The notes: generated by a model not told the origin, from the sequence alone. 64,000 bases of DNA from Spiroplasma phoeniceum P40 (GCF_003339775.1 NZ_CP031088.1:558001-622000), one strand, 5' to 3'. Shown: positions 21,937-32,136, counted from the stretch's first letter. Numbers and translations are program-made.

Positions 21937-22027
21937 TGGCGGAACAGGAGAGATTTGAACTCTCACATCGGTTACCCGACCTAACATCTTAGCAGGATGT
22001 CCTCTTGTCCAATTTGAGTACTGTTCC
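21937..22027 (-). tRNA. tRNA-Ser (anticodon GCT)
   Basis: A 7-bp acceptor stem GGAACAG/CTGTTCC, D stem CTC/GAG, a 5-bp anticodon stem around CTGCTAA (anticodon GCT), a long variable arm with TCGG/CCGA, and a T stem GAGAG/CTCTC with TTCAAAT loop. Discriminator G and encoded CCA. The long variable arm and anticodon give serine (AGC/AGU). Its place inside a phage structural cluster, antisense to it, is odd. A TATAAT-like -10 lies near 22071. Confidence 0.93.
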
Positions 22028-22169
22028 ATATGGAAATACTAAAAATGTCGTATTTTACAGCATTTCAATTTTATTATAACACTTTTATGTTATTTGTTTA
22101 GTATTTATATATAAAAAGTATTGTATTGGTAAAATAATAGTGTAAAATAAAGTTAATGGTTTAATCTTT

Positions 22170-22250
22170 TGTTAAAAAAGCGTATTTCCGGTTTAAGCTT
22201 TCCGCCTTAAAAAGAGTTTATGCTGACTTGTTAATCGGACAAGAATAAAA
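22170..22250 (+). ncRNA. Possible structured leader before the capsid operon
   Basis: This stretch is visibly richer in G+C than its surroundings. TTTAAG-CTTTCCGC-CTTAAA forms a hairpin, and CTTG...CAAG forms a second. No start codon gives a convincing peptide. It sits 20-100 nt before the scaffold-like gene, so it may be a regulatory 5' leader; function unknown. Confidence 0.3.
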
Positions 22251-22268
22251 AAAGAGAGGTTTATAAAA

Positions 22269-22730
22269 ATGGCAATTACAAAAGAACAATTAATAGAACA
22301 AGGTTTAAGTGCTGAAATAGCAGATAATATATTAAATGAATTTAATAATGAAGCAAAACAAATTAGAGAAAGTTTGCAAAAAAGAACTGATACTATTTCA
22401 AAAGAAGAGTATTTAAAAGTTGCTAATGAATTAGATGAATTAAAAGCTTTTAAAGATGTTCCATCTACTAAAATTGAAGATATTAAAACTAATTTAGATA
22501 AAGTTAGTGGTAATTCTTTAAGTGAAAGAATGCAAACTTTAAAAGAATTAAAACCTGATTTGTTTGTTGAAGAACAACAATCAGTTTCACCAACTAATTT
22601 TATTAAAGATATGATTGAAAAATCTACTGAAAATAAAAATGATGAAATTGAAACTATTAAAGAAAAAGGTGCATATACACCTGATGAAGTTAAAAAATTA
22701 ACTGATTTCACACTTAAAAACCTTAGATAA
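22269..22730 (+). CDS. Scaffold-like phage protein
   Basis: 153 residues, strongly charged, Glu/Lys-rich and helical (EEYLKVANELDELKAFKD), placed directly before the major capsid gene, as scaffolding proteins are. RBS AGAGAGG. No membrane or cysteine features. It would guide procapsid assembly and be removed later. Call by position and composition. Confidence 0.7.
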   Translation: MAITKEQLIEQGLSAEIADNILNEFNNEAKQIRESLQKRTDTISKEEYLKVANELDELKAFKDVPSTKIEDIKTNLDKVSGNSLSERMQTLKELKPDLFVEEQQSVSPTNFIKDMIEKSTENKNDEIETIKEKGAYTPDEVKKLTDFTLKNLR

Positions 22731-22745
22731 TAAGGAGTGAAAATT

Positions 22746-24029
22746 ATGGCAACAATTAATGTGCCACAAGTACCTTTTACATTACAAGGTAATACAACAG
22801 ATCAAAAAGCATATGTTGATATGGTAAATGCTTTATTGCGTGGACCTTTATATAATGAATATGCAAGTATTATGCAATATGCAACAGCAACTGCTGAACA
22901 AGTTGCTTATTTACCTAATGCTGGACAAGCATTATATAATTTAACTCATCGTGTGGTATGACAAAATGATTATTCATTACCAAATGGTGGGACAACTCAA
23001 ACTATGGGATTAACAAGAATTCCAGTTCCTATTGATAAAAGATTTAATTTAAAATTAATGAATGAAGCTTTTGATTTAGCATTATTAGAACAAAATATTA
23101 AAAATGGTGTTATTGCTGATGCTATTTCTAGTGTTGTTCAAAATAAATTTGTTAATTTAGAATGTGAATTAATACAAGGTATTTATGATTATTGTTTAGC
23201 AGATGGACAATATGAAGTAATTCCGTTTCGTACTTATACAGCAGATAATGCTGATGATGCTAATCGTGCGTTTTTTACATTAAATGAAACTTTAATTGAA
23301 TTAACTAATCAAATTAGTAATTTATATTTTGGTTTACCAACAGATAAAATGTTTATGGTTTTAGGGCGAAGAGCTTATTTAGGATTAACACCTGCTTATT
23401 TAAAAGTAATTGGTTCACAAGCACAATTAAAAGCAATGGTTAATGGTGAATTATATGAAAATACAGCAATGGGTATTCCAGTATCTAAAAGTTTTCATTT
23501 AGAAAAAATATATACAAAAGGACAAGTTAATCGTGATAAAGGTTATGATTTTACTAATGTAAATGGTTTAATTATTAATAAACAAGTTTGAGCATATCCA
23601 ATTAATATGGATACTATTCAACAAGTTTTAGATAATGATACTGCTAACCCTAAATGAATTGGTAAAGTTCAATATGCAACACCAACAATTTTATATCCAA
23701 AAACATGTAAAATTATTTTAGAAAGACAACCAACACAAACAGAAATTACACAAGCAATTAATAATTTAAATATAACTTACCGAGTTCCGATTGACTATAC
23801 TATTGGTAAACCTGCTTTATCAACAGTTATTACAACACCTAATTTAGGTCAAATTACAATGGTTGGTGATACACCAACAACAGCAGAATTAGAAACTGCT
23901 ATTAAGACAAAAAATACTAATTATCAAACTGGAGATGCAACATTCTCTGATATTACATCTACTGGCACATTAGCAACTGGAAATCCAAATAAATATAGTG
24001 GAACAGTTTCTTTAATTTATTCAAAGTAA
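22746..24029 (+). CDS. Major capsid protein with a spiralin-like C-terminal domain
   Basis: 427 residues. AAGGAG lies 15 nt upstream of ATG 22746 (a GTG at 22737 is less likely). The core (residues about 1-350) has the look of a phage coat subunit of phi29 or HK97 type: ALLRGPLYNEYASIMQYA, PVPIDKRFNLKLMNEAFD, VLGRRAYLGLTPAYLKVIG. The last 60 residues (TAELETAIKTKNTNYQTGDA) form a separate small domain of the repeated kind found in spiralin, likely exposed on the capsid. The stop overlaps an open frame without a start codon. Confidence 0.8.
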
Positions 24030-24685
24030 GTAGTGCCGTAGATATTCACGATAAAATTAAAAATGTTGATAGTTTAACAAATGATGAAATAATTAAAGGA
24101 ATTATTGTACCTCAAAAAGTATCAAGTGAAGATTTAAGACCGCTTTTAAATGATAAAGTTTTAAAAGCAGTTAAAGCGGTTGATGCAAGTTTAACAGCAG
24201 ATGATTATGATTGATGACCGTTATATTATCAAGGTTCACCATCAAGTTATGATATTACTACAACAGATATTTATGTTGATATTTATATTGCTGGTAAAAA
24301 TAAAGCAACTGGTGTTTCACAAGTTCAGTATTATAAAGTACAAAAAGTAAATCAAATAAGTATTAAACAATTTAATAAAGATAATATTGGAACTTTAAAA
24401 ACACCTTGATATAGTGATGTTCCTGATTTAACTAAAAAAGCAGATGTAATTACTGAAATGAATACTGGTCTTATTAAAGCAATTCAAAAACTTAATGCTG
24501 GTTTAACAACTTCAGATTATATTGTTAATATTTTAGATTATGATCATTCAATATTTAATGATAGAGATGAGGGTAATTTTAGCAATAATGTTTCGGTACC
24601 ATATAGTTTAATTGGTACAAATTGATTAACTGGTGAAACAACAGGAATGGAAATTACAGTTCCTGCTGCTACTAAAAAAACTTAA
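24023..24685 (+). CDS. Spiralin-like phage protein with no start codon
   Basis: An uninterrupted frame in the -1 register to the capsid gene. It has no ATG, GTG or TTG near its 5' end; the previous in-frame stop lies inside the capsid gene. It shows two tandem domains, one with VLKAVKAVDASLTADDYD and one with GLIKAIQKLNAGLTTSDY, whose order and pattern match the two halves of spiralin (VLKAVQGVVKTATAADF is from memory of S. citri spiralin). There is no signal peptide or Cys. Possible expression: -1 frameshifting at TTCAAAG, or ATT start. Likely a capsid fibre or decoration protein. Confidence 0.65.
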
Positions 24686-24687
24686 TT

Positions 24688-25626
24688 ATGAATTTATTAA
24701 TTTTAAGAATATTAACCTTATTAGTTTCTAATTTAGAAAATAAAACATTAATAAATAAATTTGTTAATTTAATTAATAAAGTTAATCAAATTAAACAAAC
24801 AGTATTAAAACCAATTAATTATACTACTGGTAAATATAAAAAAATTACTAATAAAGTTGAAGATATTTATCAGTGGTTAGACCCATTTACTTACTTAAAT
24901 TTAATTAAAAAAGGTTATAAAAAAGAAATTCAACAAATATTAAATCAATTAGAAAAAGAAAATAATATTAAAAATAGAGAACAATTTAAAAATGAAAATT
25001 ATCTAAATACTAATTGACAACCTTTAAATAGTAGTTGACTTGATAGTGGTATGTTTAATATTACAAATAAATTAACTTTAACGGGTAATTTAACTATTTT
25101 AATATATACAAAAACAGCAAAAAACCCTAAGTTTTATGGTCCATATGTTTATCCTAGTGTTCCAGTGGAAATTTGAAAATTATTAAGTAATGCTGTATCT
25201 AATGCAGGGACTTTATTTTGGCGTTATTGATTAAGAAAATGATTACCTAGTCATTTAAGAAATTATATTAAAAAACGATTACCACAAGCATTAAAAGAAA
25301 AATATCCAAAAGGAAATATTAAATTAACATTACCAACAGTTCAAAAATTACAGCAAATTAAAAAGTTTATTAATAATTTAAAGATTGGGCATTTTAATTT
25401 TAATTTTGCTGGTGAAATTAATAATAAAAAATGATATCGTGAACGCCGAAATGATATTAAAAATATTAAGAATTTATATAAAGCACCAGTTAATAGTAAA
25501 TTTTATCAGGTTAATAAATCTATTAAAACAATTAATAAAAATAAAAGAAAAGTTAATAGTTATAAACCATCTAATTTAAAAAATAAATATCGTAATCAAT
25601 TAAGGGGTGTTTTATATGGAAAATAA
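24688..25626 (+). CDS. Phage structural protein, 312 aa, unknown
   Basis: Starts MNLLILRILTLLVSN two bases after the preceding stop. Very Lys/Asn-rich, basic, with a central region WLDSGMFNITNKLTLTGNL and TKTAKNPKFYGPYVYPSVP that may be a small KTSC-like fold. The C-terminal 120 residues are highly basic and could contact DNA. Overlaps the next gene by 11 nt. Position suggests a head or tail-connection part. Confidence 0.55.
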
Positions 25627-26944
25627 TTTAAATAATTTGTTATTTATAACAGTTGAAGATGTTAAAGAAAGTAAACTTTGACAACCAATTAATGATAGAA
25701 AACAATCTGCTTATAATGATAATTTAATTTATAATGCTATTTTAAAAACTAGTTTATGAATGGATAGATTATCAGGTGGAACAATTTCCGATAAGATTAA
25801 TAAAAAAGATTTATTTCCATGAGTAAAAAAAGATAATACAGGTGTAATTAAATATGATAAATGATTAAGTTATATTCAATCTGGTTGTTTATTAGCAGTT
25901 ATAAATTGATATTTACCAAAAGGAGTAAATGATTTAACTGGTAGTGCATCATTTTCACAAGGTGGTGTTGCTTATTCACAAACTAATGACCCTGAAGCAA
26001 ATGAAAATATTACTCGTGATGTTAAAAATGCTTTAAAATTAGCAGGTGAAATAATTGATATTATATCTAGTAAAACAAATATAAGACCATATAATTATAA
26101 TTTAGGAAATTATGCTCATCCATGAGAAGAAGAATATAAATATATTACTAAAAAAACATTTTATGAAACATTATTATTTTGATTAAAAGAACGATTTCAA
26201 ACAGATAATTCAATTAATATAACTTATCCTACTATTAATGATTTTAGTAAGATTGATTATAATGAGTATATTAAATTAATAGTGCCTTTTGATAATGATA
26301 CGATTTATTATGAAAATAATGTATGAAAAGCAAAACAAGGCGGTGATATACCATCTGATGTTATTAAAGATAGTGATTTAAATAAAGATTATATTGATAA
26401 AGAAGATGGAAAATATATTGTTAAAAAAGCACAAAGTGGTAGTTCAATAACAGTTAATGCCCCATTACATCAAAAAGATGATAGTAGTTTAGAATTATTA
26501 TTATCAGATGAATTTGGTGTTAAAAATAATAAATTATCTTTAAATCAAAGTTTTAAAGATACTTTTGAACAAGTAATAAAATGAATATTTGATATAGGTA
26601 AAAAAATAAAATGAGAAAAAGTAAGTATATCTTATACACCTGATAGTGCTAAGTATATTGATATTCCTGAATTTTCAGAAGAATATCGTTATCAAGTTTG
26701 ATTATCACCAACTAATCGTAAAGGTGCTGAAGGTATGTTATGACTTGAACCACCTTATTTTACAGAAACAAAAGAAAATAAAACTTTATCTAAACATCAA
26801 GCAACTTGTTTTATTGATGATTTCGATAAAACCCCTTATAGTATTGCTTTATATAGTGCTAGTGGTCGGGTTTATTTAACTAATGGTTCAGAGGGTTCTA
26901 ATATACCAATTAATAGTGTTCGTATTTTTCGACAAGAGGTGTAA
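25616..26944 (+). CDS. Phage structural protein, 442 aa, unknown
   Basis: Starts MENNLNNLLFITVEDV inside the previous gene (GGGG ribosome site). Soluble, acidic to neutral. The last third (VSISYTPDSAKYIDIPEF ... YSIALYSASGRVYL) looks like a beta-sandwich of the type seen in tail fibres. Intact frame. Not recognised beyond a likely virion role. Confidence 0.55.
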
Positions 26945-26946
26945 AT

Positions 26947-27546
26947 ATGATAGATAAAGAAAATATTATTATTAAAAATAAAAATGGTACTTATTGACAA
27001 AGATTAGGTTTTGAACAAAGAAATCCAAGTCAAAGTTTTAAAGCATGAAAAAATCGTAAGTTTTTAAAATATGATAAATATCCATTTCATATTAAAAAAG
27101 CATATATTATGCGATATAATGCACTGTCAATTTTATATCATACTCCATTTTTAAGTTTATATGGTTTATTTTTTACTAGCTTACACTTTAATTGAATACC
27201 CACATTAGAACAAGTTAAAGAGTTTATGTTTGGTCAGCACAATATAACTGATGGTGGTTTTTTTGGATATGCTGGGATTGTTATATCATACCCAATATTA
27301 CATGGTACTGCTTGATTAACAACAAAAATACCTAAAATACCAGCAATTAAATTACCGATTGGTAAATGTTTAGAGCAAGTTTATAAAATACCAAGTTATA
27401 TCTTATATTTAATATTATTTGGTTGATTAATATTTCGTAAATATCTTAAAAAACATAATGTTAATATTTGTCATAATTGTAAAAAAACAATAGAACAAGT
27501 TAAAAGTTGAAATCAATATTGTCTTAAAAAAAGATGAAATAAATAG
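26947..27546 (+). CDS. Phage membrane protein with a C-terminal Cys pair
   Basis: 199 residues. About three hydrophobic segments (ALSILYHTPFLSLYGLFF, GYAGIVISYPILH, PSYILYLILFGWLIF), then CHNCKK and YCLKK, a possible small zinc ribbon. It may be an entry or release protein acting in the host membrane. The stop lies in a 14-bp hairpin. Confidence 0.5.
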
Positions 27547-27593
27547 ACTATATAGGGGTGGTAGATATTTTTGGGTGGTTATATAGTCTATTT
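27541..27593 (+). other. 14-bp hairpin with a G-rich loop
   Basis: AAATAGACTATATA (27541-27554) pairs perfectly with TATATAGTCTATTT (27580-27593); the 25-nt loop is G-rich (GGGGTGG ... GGGTGG). No U tract follows directly, so it may regulate mRNA stability or processing before the holin-like gene. Confidence 0.55.
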
Positions 27594-27661
27594 TATAAAT
27601 TATTTTGTTCTGAAAGAATAGATGGCCACTGTTTTAGTAAGGATAGAAAGGAAATAAAAAA

Positions 27662-27958
27662 ATGAATATTTCAACAGATACATTAATGATTGTTTTACTT
27701 GTATTAGCGGGTTCAGTTGGAACTGGTAGTCTTGGCGTTCTTGGTTTATCTGCTAAAAAAATTAAAAAATATAAAGCAGAAATTAGAGAATTACGAACTG
27801 CTGTAATTGCTCATGAAAAGCATTTACGCGGTGCTGAAAGTGCAACAGAATTAGCAATTAAAACTGGACAAATTAAAAATGTCAAAAAACAAGTTAAAAT
27901 TAATGATAAAGAATATGCTAAAAAAGAAGCGATTGAAAAACTTACAAATAGCATTTAA
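27662..27958 (+). CDS. Holin-like phage protein
   Basis: 98 residues: one N-terminal membrane span (LMIVLLVLAGSVGTGSLGVL), then a charged helical tail (IKKYKAEIRELRTAVIAHEK). Last late gene, AAAGGAA ribosome site, directly before the terminator. Size, single span and position fit a holin or other release protein. No endolysin accompanies it, which makes sense in a cell without a wall. Confidence 0.5.
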   Translation: MNISTDTLMIVLLVLAGSVGTGSLGVLGLSAKKIKKYKAEIRELRTAVIAHEKHLRGAESATELAIKTGQIKNVKKQVKINDKEYAKKEAIEKLTNSI

Positions 27959-27985
27959 AAAAATAACCTTAATTGGTTATTTTTT
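27957..27985. terminator. Bidirectional terminator between late and early gene blocks
   Basis: AAATAACC-TTAATT-GGTTATTT with A and T tracts on both sides, located where plus- and minus-strand transcription meet. Confidence 0.85.
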
Positions 27986-27993
27986 ATTTGTTA

Positions 27994-28272
27994 TTATCAC
28001 CATTTTCATTTTTCTCTTGTAAAATAAAATATATTTATTACAATAATAATTAAAATTGTTATTATTAACGCTATTAAAATGTTTTCATATTTTAAACATT
28101 CATCTATTCAACCAATTTCTATCATATAAGCATCAATTCTCTTTGTTTTTAATCCAAATTTAAACATAGCAATAAAAATTAAAATTGGCATAAATATTAA
28201 TCATAATAATAAAAAATCAATTAATATATATAATAAAATTAACCGAGTTAACTTTTTATTTTTTTTACTCAT
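27994..28272 (-). CDS. Small phage membrane protein (92 aa)
   Basis: Two strong membrane spans (LLLWLIFMPILIFIAMF and ILIALIITILIIIVINIFYF) separated by a short polar loop. AAAGGAG site; overlaps the upstream gene by 8 nt. Last early gene. Could be a superinfection or lysis protein, but this is not shown. Confidence 0.55.
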
Positions 28273-28483
28273 TTTTATTATCTCCTTTGTTATTTACAAT
28301 ATAATAATTAATAAAATATTCTACTTTTTCTGAAAAAGTATAGTTTTGTGGTAAATTATTTCAGATTTTTTCTTGTTCGGTATTTAAGTAAAGATTAACA
28401 GTTTTACGAACCATACTAGAATAATATATTTTTCTTCTTTGATTATATTTTTCTTTTCGTTTTTTATTATATGTTTTCTTCAT
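28265..28483 (-). CDS. Small basic phage protein (72 aa)
   Basis: Highly basic N-terminus (KKTYNKKRKEKYNQRRK) followed by a short region TVNLYLNTEQEKIW. It may bind DNA or RNA. RBS AGAGG. In the early operon. Confidence 0.5.
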
Positions 28484-28487
28484 AATA

Positions 28488-28955
28488 TTACCTCTCATAA
28501 TTAGCAATTATAATTGCATCGCGGAGATGATTACTTATTTTTTCATTATTATATTTTCAACCTTTACCATATTGATAAGTTAAATTAGGATCTTTATCAT
28601 ATTTTCATAAACAACTATCATTATATTTACTTAAATTTTCAATATTTTTAACAACGGATTTAGTATATTTTGGTGATACTCAATTAATGTCACCTCAAAA
28701 CTGTTTTTGTAAAACACCTAATAATCTCAATAAATCATCGCGGTCTTTTGAACCATTAGCACTTGTTGGTAAACAATCTTCAACATTAATAATCTCGCCT
28801 GATCGCTGATATTCTCAAATAATCTCAATAATATAATTATCATGATATTTTCAATCTTTATTTGTAAAATCTAGTTTTTTAATTAATTTATTATCTTCAT
28901 AAATAACAATACCAGTAGTACCAGTACCTGATGGGTCAATACCTATTTTTATCAT
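28488..28955 (-). CDS. RuvC-like Holliday junction resolvase
   Basis: 155 residues with an RNase H-type fold: GIDPSGTGTTGIVIY gives the first catalytic Asp, IINVEDCLPT a Glu/Asp, and NHLRDAIIIA near the C-terminus the last Asp. It would resolve recombination or packaging branches of phage DNA. Start overlaps the ERF stop (TAATG style). Together with ERF, exonuclease and SSB it forms a recombination module. Confidence 0.78.
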
Positions 28956-29626
28956 TATTTTAAAAACCTTTCTTTAAATTGATAATAAAAATCTTCACTT
29001 TGTTTTTTAATAATAACTGGTTCTAATTTTGTTGCACTTGTAGTTTCTTTAATAAATTTTTTTGCTTCTTCTTTAATATTTATATCTATTTTTGTATTTG
29101 TAATAAAATTTTTAATATTATTAAAATGTTCTAAACTCATTGAATTTGGATTATTATTTTCTTTAATAACTTGATTACTATTTTCTTTACTTATTTCAGT
29201 ACTATCAGGATCTAATTCATCTGTTGCTATACCAAAAGTTTTACATAATCAATAACGAGCTCCATAAGTTAAAGCACTACCAATTGCTTTTGCAATATCT
29301 GAATTTTGTGCTGATAAAATAATTCCTAATTCTATTTTTTCACTACCTTTATAAAGTGTTAATAATCCTTTTGAATAATAATTTATTAATTTTCCACCTT
29401 TACTACTTTGTGTTTCTGTAAAACTTGGTTCTCCAACTGCTTGAATAGTATAAGTTATACCTTGTTTACGTAATTGTGGTTTTAAGGTTTGATAGAGGTC
29501 ACTTTCTGTAAAATAATTATAATTATTATGGTCATTTCTGGCATTTTTACCAACAAAAAGATTTATATCAGATTGAATTTCTCCAATACTTTCAATTAAG
29601 GTTTTTGTTTTAGTTTCTTGTGGCAT
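28955..29626 (-). CDS. ERF-family single-strand annealing protein
   Basis: 223 residues. The N-terminal part contains NLFVGKNARNDHNNYNYF, LYQTLKPQLRKQGI and the diagnostic IAKAIGSALTYGARYWLCK, all typical of ERF recombinases, which anneal complementary single strands. The C-terminal tail is Asn/Lys-rich and variable. GAGGAG ribosome site; start lies 17 nt inside the preceding exonuclease gene. It replaces host RecA functions in phage DNA circularisation. Confidence 0.85.
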
Positions 29627-30263
29627 TTTCTCACTCCTCTCTTTCTTGTCATATTAAAATGGCTTCTTTAATTTGTTCTAAATCTTGTTTAGTAATATTA
29701 ACTTTTTCTTTAATTACTATTTTTAATTTTGGATTTATAATTATCATTAATATTTTTTTATTATCTATACAAAAGTTTTTTTCTAATAAATAATAAAGTT
29801 TTAATTGTCAAATATAGCGTTCAATATCCGCTTTTTCATTAGAACTTGTAATTTTTCAATCACACATTATATATTCATTATCTGTTGTTATACCAATAAA
29901 ATCAGTTGTACCACACATTAAAGGACTATAAAGTGTTTTTTCAGTTTCATAATGTCTAAATTTAATATCTTTAAAAGTTTCTTGATATAGTTTTATAAAA
30001 TTTTTAAATAATTCACGATGTGATTTTATTTCACAATCAATAAATTCAATTAATTCATCATCAAAATTATTTTTTATTCAAACATCAATCATATTATGTA
30101 TACATATTCCACGATTTTGTGCTAATTTTAAAATATTATCATCAATTTGCGAATAGTCTTTTGGTAATAAAATATTAACAATTTGACTAACACTAGGAAT
30201 TAAAATGCTATACTTATGTAATTCATCATTATAAATATATAAAGGTTTTAAATCTAATCTCAT
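29610..30263 (-). CDS. PD-(D/E)XK exonuclease
   Basis: 217 residues. GTTDFIGITTD and IMCDWKITSS give the D ... DxK nuclease core, and an upstream HxxI... helix (GICIHNMIDVW) plus SPLMCGTTD fits a RecB/Cas4-like phage exonuclease. It likely makes 3' single strands for the ERF protein, with which it overlaps. Start overlaps the ssb stop. Confidence 0.7.
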
Positions 30264-30679
30264 AAAATTGCTTCATCATTACCAATATTTTGATTATCAT
30301 TATTAAATAATTCTTTTGTATCAGATGAATTAAATTCTATTTTTTCTTGTGGTTTTTCAGATAAAGTATCTTTTTTTAAATTATTATTAGTTTGTAAAAA
30401 TTCACAACTATAAACTCTTACCATTCATTGTATTTTATTATCTTTATCTTTATAAGATTGTAAAATACCTGTAATTGCAATTTGACTACCTTTTTGACAA
30501 TATTGTTGTAATAAATTTGCTTGTTTATTTCAAACTTGACAAGGAATAAAATCAGTTTCTTTTTGGGTTGAATGTGGTCTTGCTACTGCTAATTGAAACA
30601 TAGCATATTCTTTCCCATTTTGAGTTTTCTTAATTTCAATATCTTTTGTTGTTCTTCCAATTCCAATAAATTTATTCAT
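30254..30679 (-). CDS. ssb: Phage single-stranded DNA-binding protein
   Basis: 141 residues with an OB fold: MNKFIGIGRTTKDIEIKKTQ, FQLAVARP, DFIPCQVWNKQANLLQQYC and KGSQIAITGILQSY are SSB signatures. The C-terminal tail is acidic and ends AILWD, slightly unlike the usual DDIPF. RBS AAGGAGG. Next to the recombination genes. Confidence 0.9.
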
Positions 30680-30927
30680 TATTCATCCTCCTTACTAGGT
30701 AATTTGTCATATTTAGAATTATCTTTAAGATAAAATGTTATTCCATTATCGCAGCAAATTGAACTATGTTCTCATAAACAAGTTACTTTTTGAAAATCTT
30801 CTTTATATAATATTTGTTGTTTTAATTCTGTAAGTTCTTCTTTAAGTACATCATTATCACAAAATAAACAATAATCAGAGTTAATTTGATTAACAGGGCA
30901 TTGACATTTTTTACAATATTTTGCCAT
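30679..30927 (-). CDS. Zinc-ribbon coiled protein (82 aa), early operon
   Basis: Starts MAKYCKKCQCPVN; CxxC pairs at residues 5-8 and about 20-23 form a zinc ribbon, followed by a helix (LKEELTELKQQILYKEDF). A diverged, broken relative is at 47432-47674 in the second phage. TAATG overlaps on both sides. Function unknown. Confidence 0.6.
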
Positions 30928-31235
30928 TATTCATCCTCCTTAATAACAGTTAATTGGTCTAATTGTTTTTTTGTAATTCTAGCACCTAATAAACAAGCAT
31001 TTTCTAAATTAGCACCTACTAAAAAAGCATTTCGTAAATTAGCACTTCGTAAATTAGCATATTCTAAATTAGCACATCATAAATTAGCACATCATAAATT
31101 AGCACCTTGTAAATTAGCACTTCCTAAATAAGCACCTTGTAAATCTAATGCTTCATATTCTAAATATTCATTTATTTTTTGTTCTTCAACAGTTATTCCT
31201 GTTAAATCTTTAATTAAATCTTGTAATGTTTTCAT
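30927..31235 (-). CDS. Pentapeptide-repeat protein, phage 1
   Basis: 102 residues. After a helical N-terminus (TLQDLIKDLTGITVEEQK) come about ten A(N/D)LxX pentapeptides (SANLQGANLWCANLWCANLE), which fold as a right-handed four-sided beta helix. Some such proteins mimic DNA and protect or inhibit gyrase; here a role in takeover or protection is possible. A related but differently spaced copy is at 47896. RBS GGAGGAATTATAAA. Confidence 0.82.
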
Positions 31236-31236
31236 T

Positions 31237-31374
31237 TTATAATTCCTCCAAATTCTTTTCTGCAATTAAAGTATCAATATAGTCATAAGCACTTTCTTCT
31301 GAATGACATTCTTCTAATGCTTCATTAAATAAATCTTCTTTTGTGTAAACTTTGCCATCTTCATCTTTTCACAT
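31237..31374 (-). CDS. Small acidic phage protein (45 aa)
   Basis: MWKDEDGKVYTKEDLFNEAL, acidic and helical, ends NLEEL. Nearly identical protein at 48236-48373. Unknown function. Confidence 0.6.
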
Positions 31375-31375
31375 A

Positions 31376-31543
31376 TTATTTATCTCCTTGTCATTTAATA
31401 TTTTTATCTTCTAAATCAATAATGGTTGTTTGAGAACAACTTTTATTTTTAGCAGTATATTGTGCTTCTTCTAATGTATAAAATAATTCAGTATCTATTC
31501 CAGTAAATGAACTATTTGTTATTAATAAATATCTTTTTTCCAT
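31376..31543 (-). CDS. Small phage protein (55 aa)
   Basis: MEKRYLLITNSSFTGIDTEL ... FYTLEEAQYTA; a diverged relative is at 48401-48580. Shared RBS (AAGGAATTAAATT). Unknown function. Confidence 0.55.
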
Positions 31544-31685
31544 AATTTAATTCCTTCCTACTTTTAATCTTTTTAATTATTTTTTTAGTTTTAATGACTT
31601 GGATTATTCCATATATTGTAAAAGGTAATGACACTAAGCATGAAATAATATTTATTATGATTATTATTAATGTTCATATACTCAT
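31512..31685 (-). CDS. Small phage membrane protein (57 aa)
   Basis: One membrane span (LIIIIINIISCLVSLPFTIY) then a basic tail. Its 3' part overlaps the next gene by 32 nt. Absent from the second phage's early region. Confidence 0.5.
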
Positions 31686-31697
31686 ATTTAATTCCTC

Positions 31698-31826
31698 CTA
31701 ATTCTTTTTATTTAATGCTCAATGTTCATCAGTAATTTCATTGTGGGTAAGGATATATTTATTTTGTTTATCACATTTAAAGCAATAACCTCAATATCTT
31801 TTTTTAAGACAATATTTCTTTTTCAT
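31698..31826 (-). CDS. Small Cys-containing phage protein (42 aa)
   Basis: MKKKYCLKKRYWGYCFKCDK with three Cys, a possible zinc site, then THNEITDEHWALNKK. AGGAGG ribosome site. The second-phage copy at 48594 is frameshifted. Confidence 0.55.
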
Positions 31827-31835
31827 ATTTACCTC

Positions 31836-32120
31836 CTAAATTATTCCTTTTATTTTTTTCTCAAATTGTAATATTTTTCATCCATCTGATGCTAAATCTA
31901 AAATATCGTTAATTTTGTAATGTTCCATATAAGACGCAATAACACCTCATTTATCTTTAAATAAATTTAAGTACATTTTTGCTCATTCTAAACATTGAAA
32001 ATCATAATGTTTTTTATGATGTAAAATACGACAATCAATAGGTTGACAATTAACTCAATCAAAAGATGTTGTTATTTCATCTCAAGTTTTATTAATATAT
32101 TTACTTTTATATTCCATCAT
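31836..32120 (-). CDS. Phage early protein of unknown function (94 aa)
   Basis: MMEYKSKYINKTWDEITTSF; soluble, with several UGA-Trp codons and ILDLASDGWKILQF near the end. GATAGGAG ribosome site at the end of the large RNA region. No counterpart in the second phage. Confidence 0.55.
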
Positions 32121-32136
32121 TTTTTCTCCTATCTTT

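Noticed and set aside
21937-22027. tRNA-Ser as the phage attachment site
   Set aside because: It lies in the middle of the phage structural cluster and no duplicated tRNA end was found at the phage borders.
22173-22247. Small peptide VKKAYFRFKLSALKRVYAD before the scaffold gene
   Set aside because: A stop lies just upstream and there is no start codon or RBS for it.
22193-22711. Minus-strand Ser/Leu-rich 172-codon frame
   Set aside because: It is antisense to the scaffold-like gene, which has an RBS and correct position.
30886-31131. Plus-strand frame with repeated KLAxxKLAH units
   Set aside because: It is the antisense of the minus-strand pentapeptide-repeat gene, whose A(N/D)LxX codons produce the apparent repeats.
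30990-31140. Regular short repeats (AAATTAGCAC) looking like a CRISPR array
   Set aside because: The period is 15 bases with no spacers; it is the codon pattern of the pentapeptide repeats. No cas genes are present.
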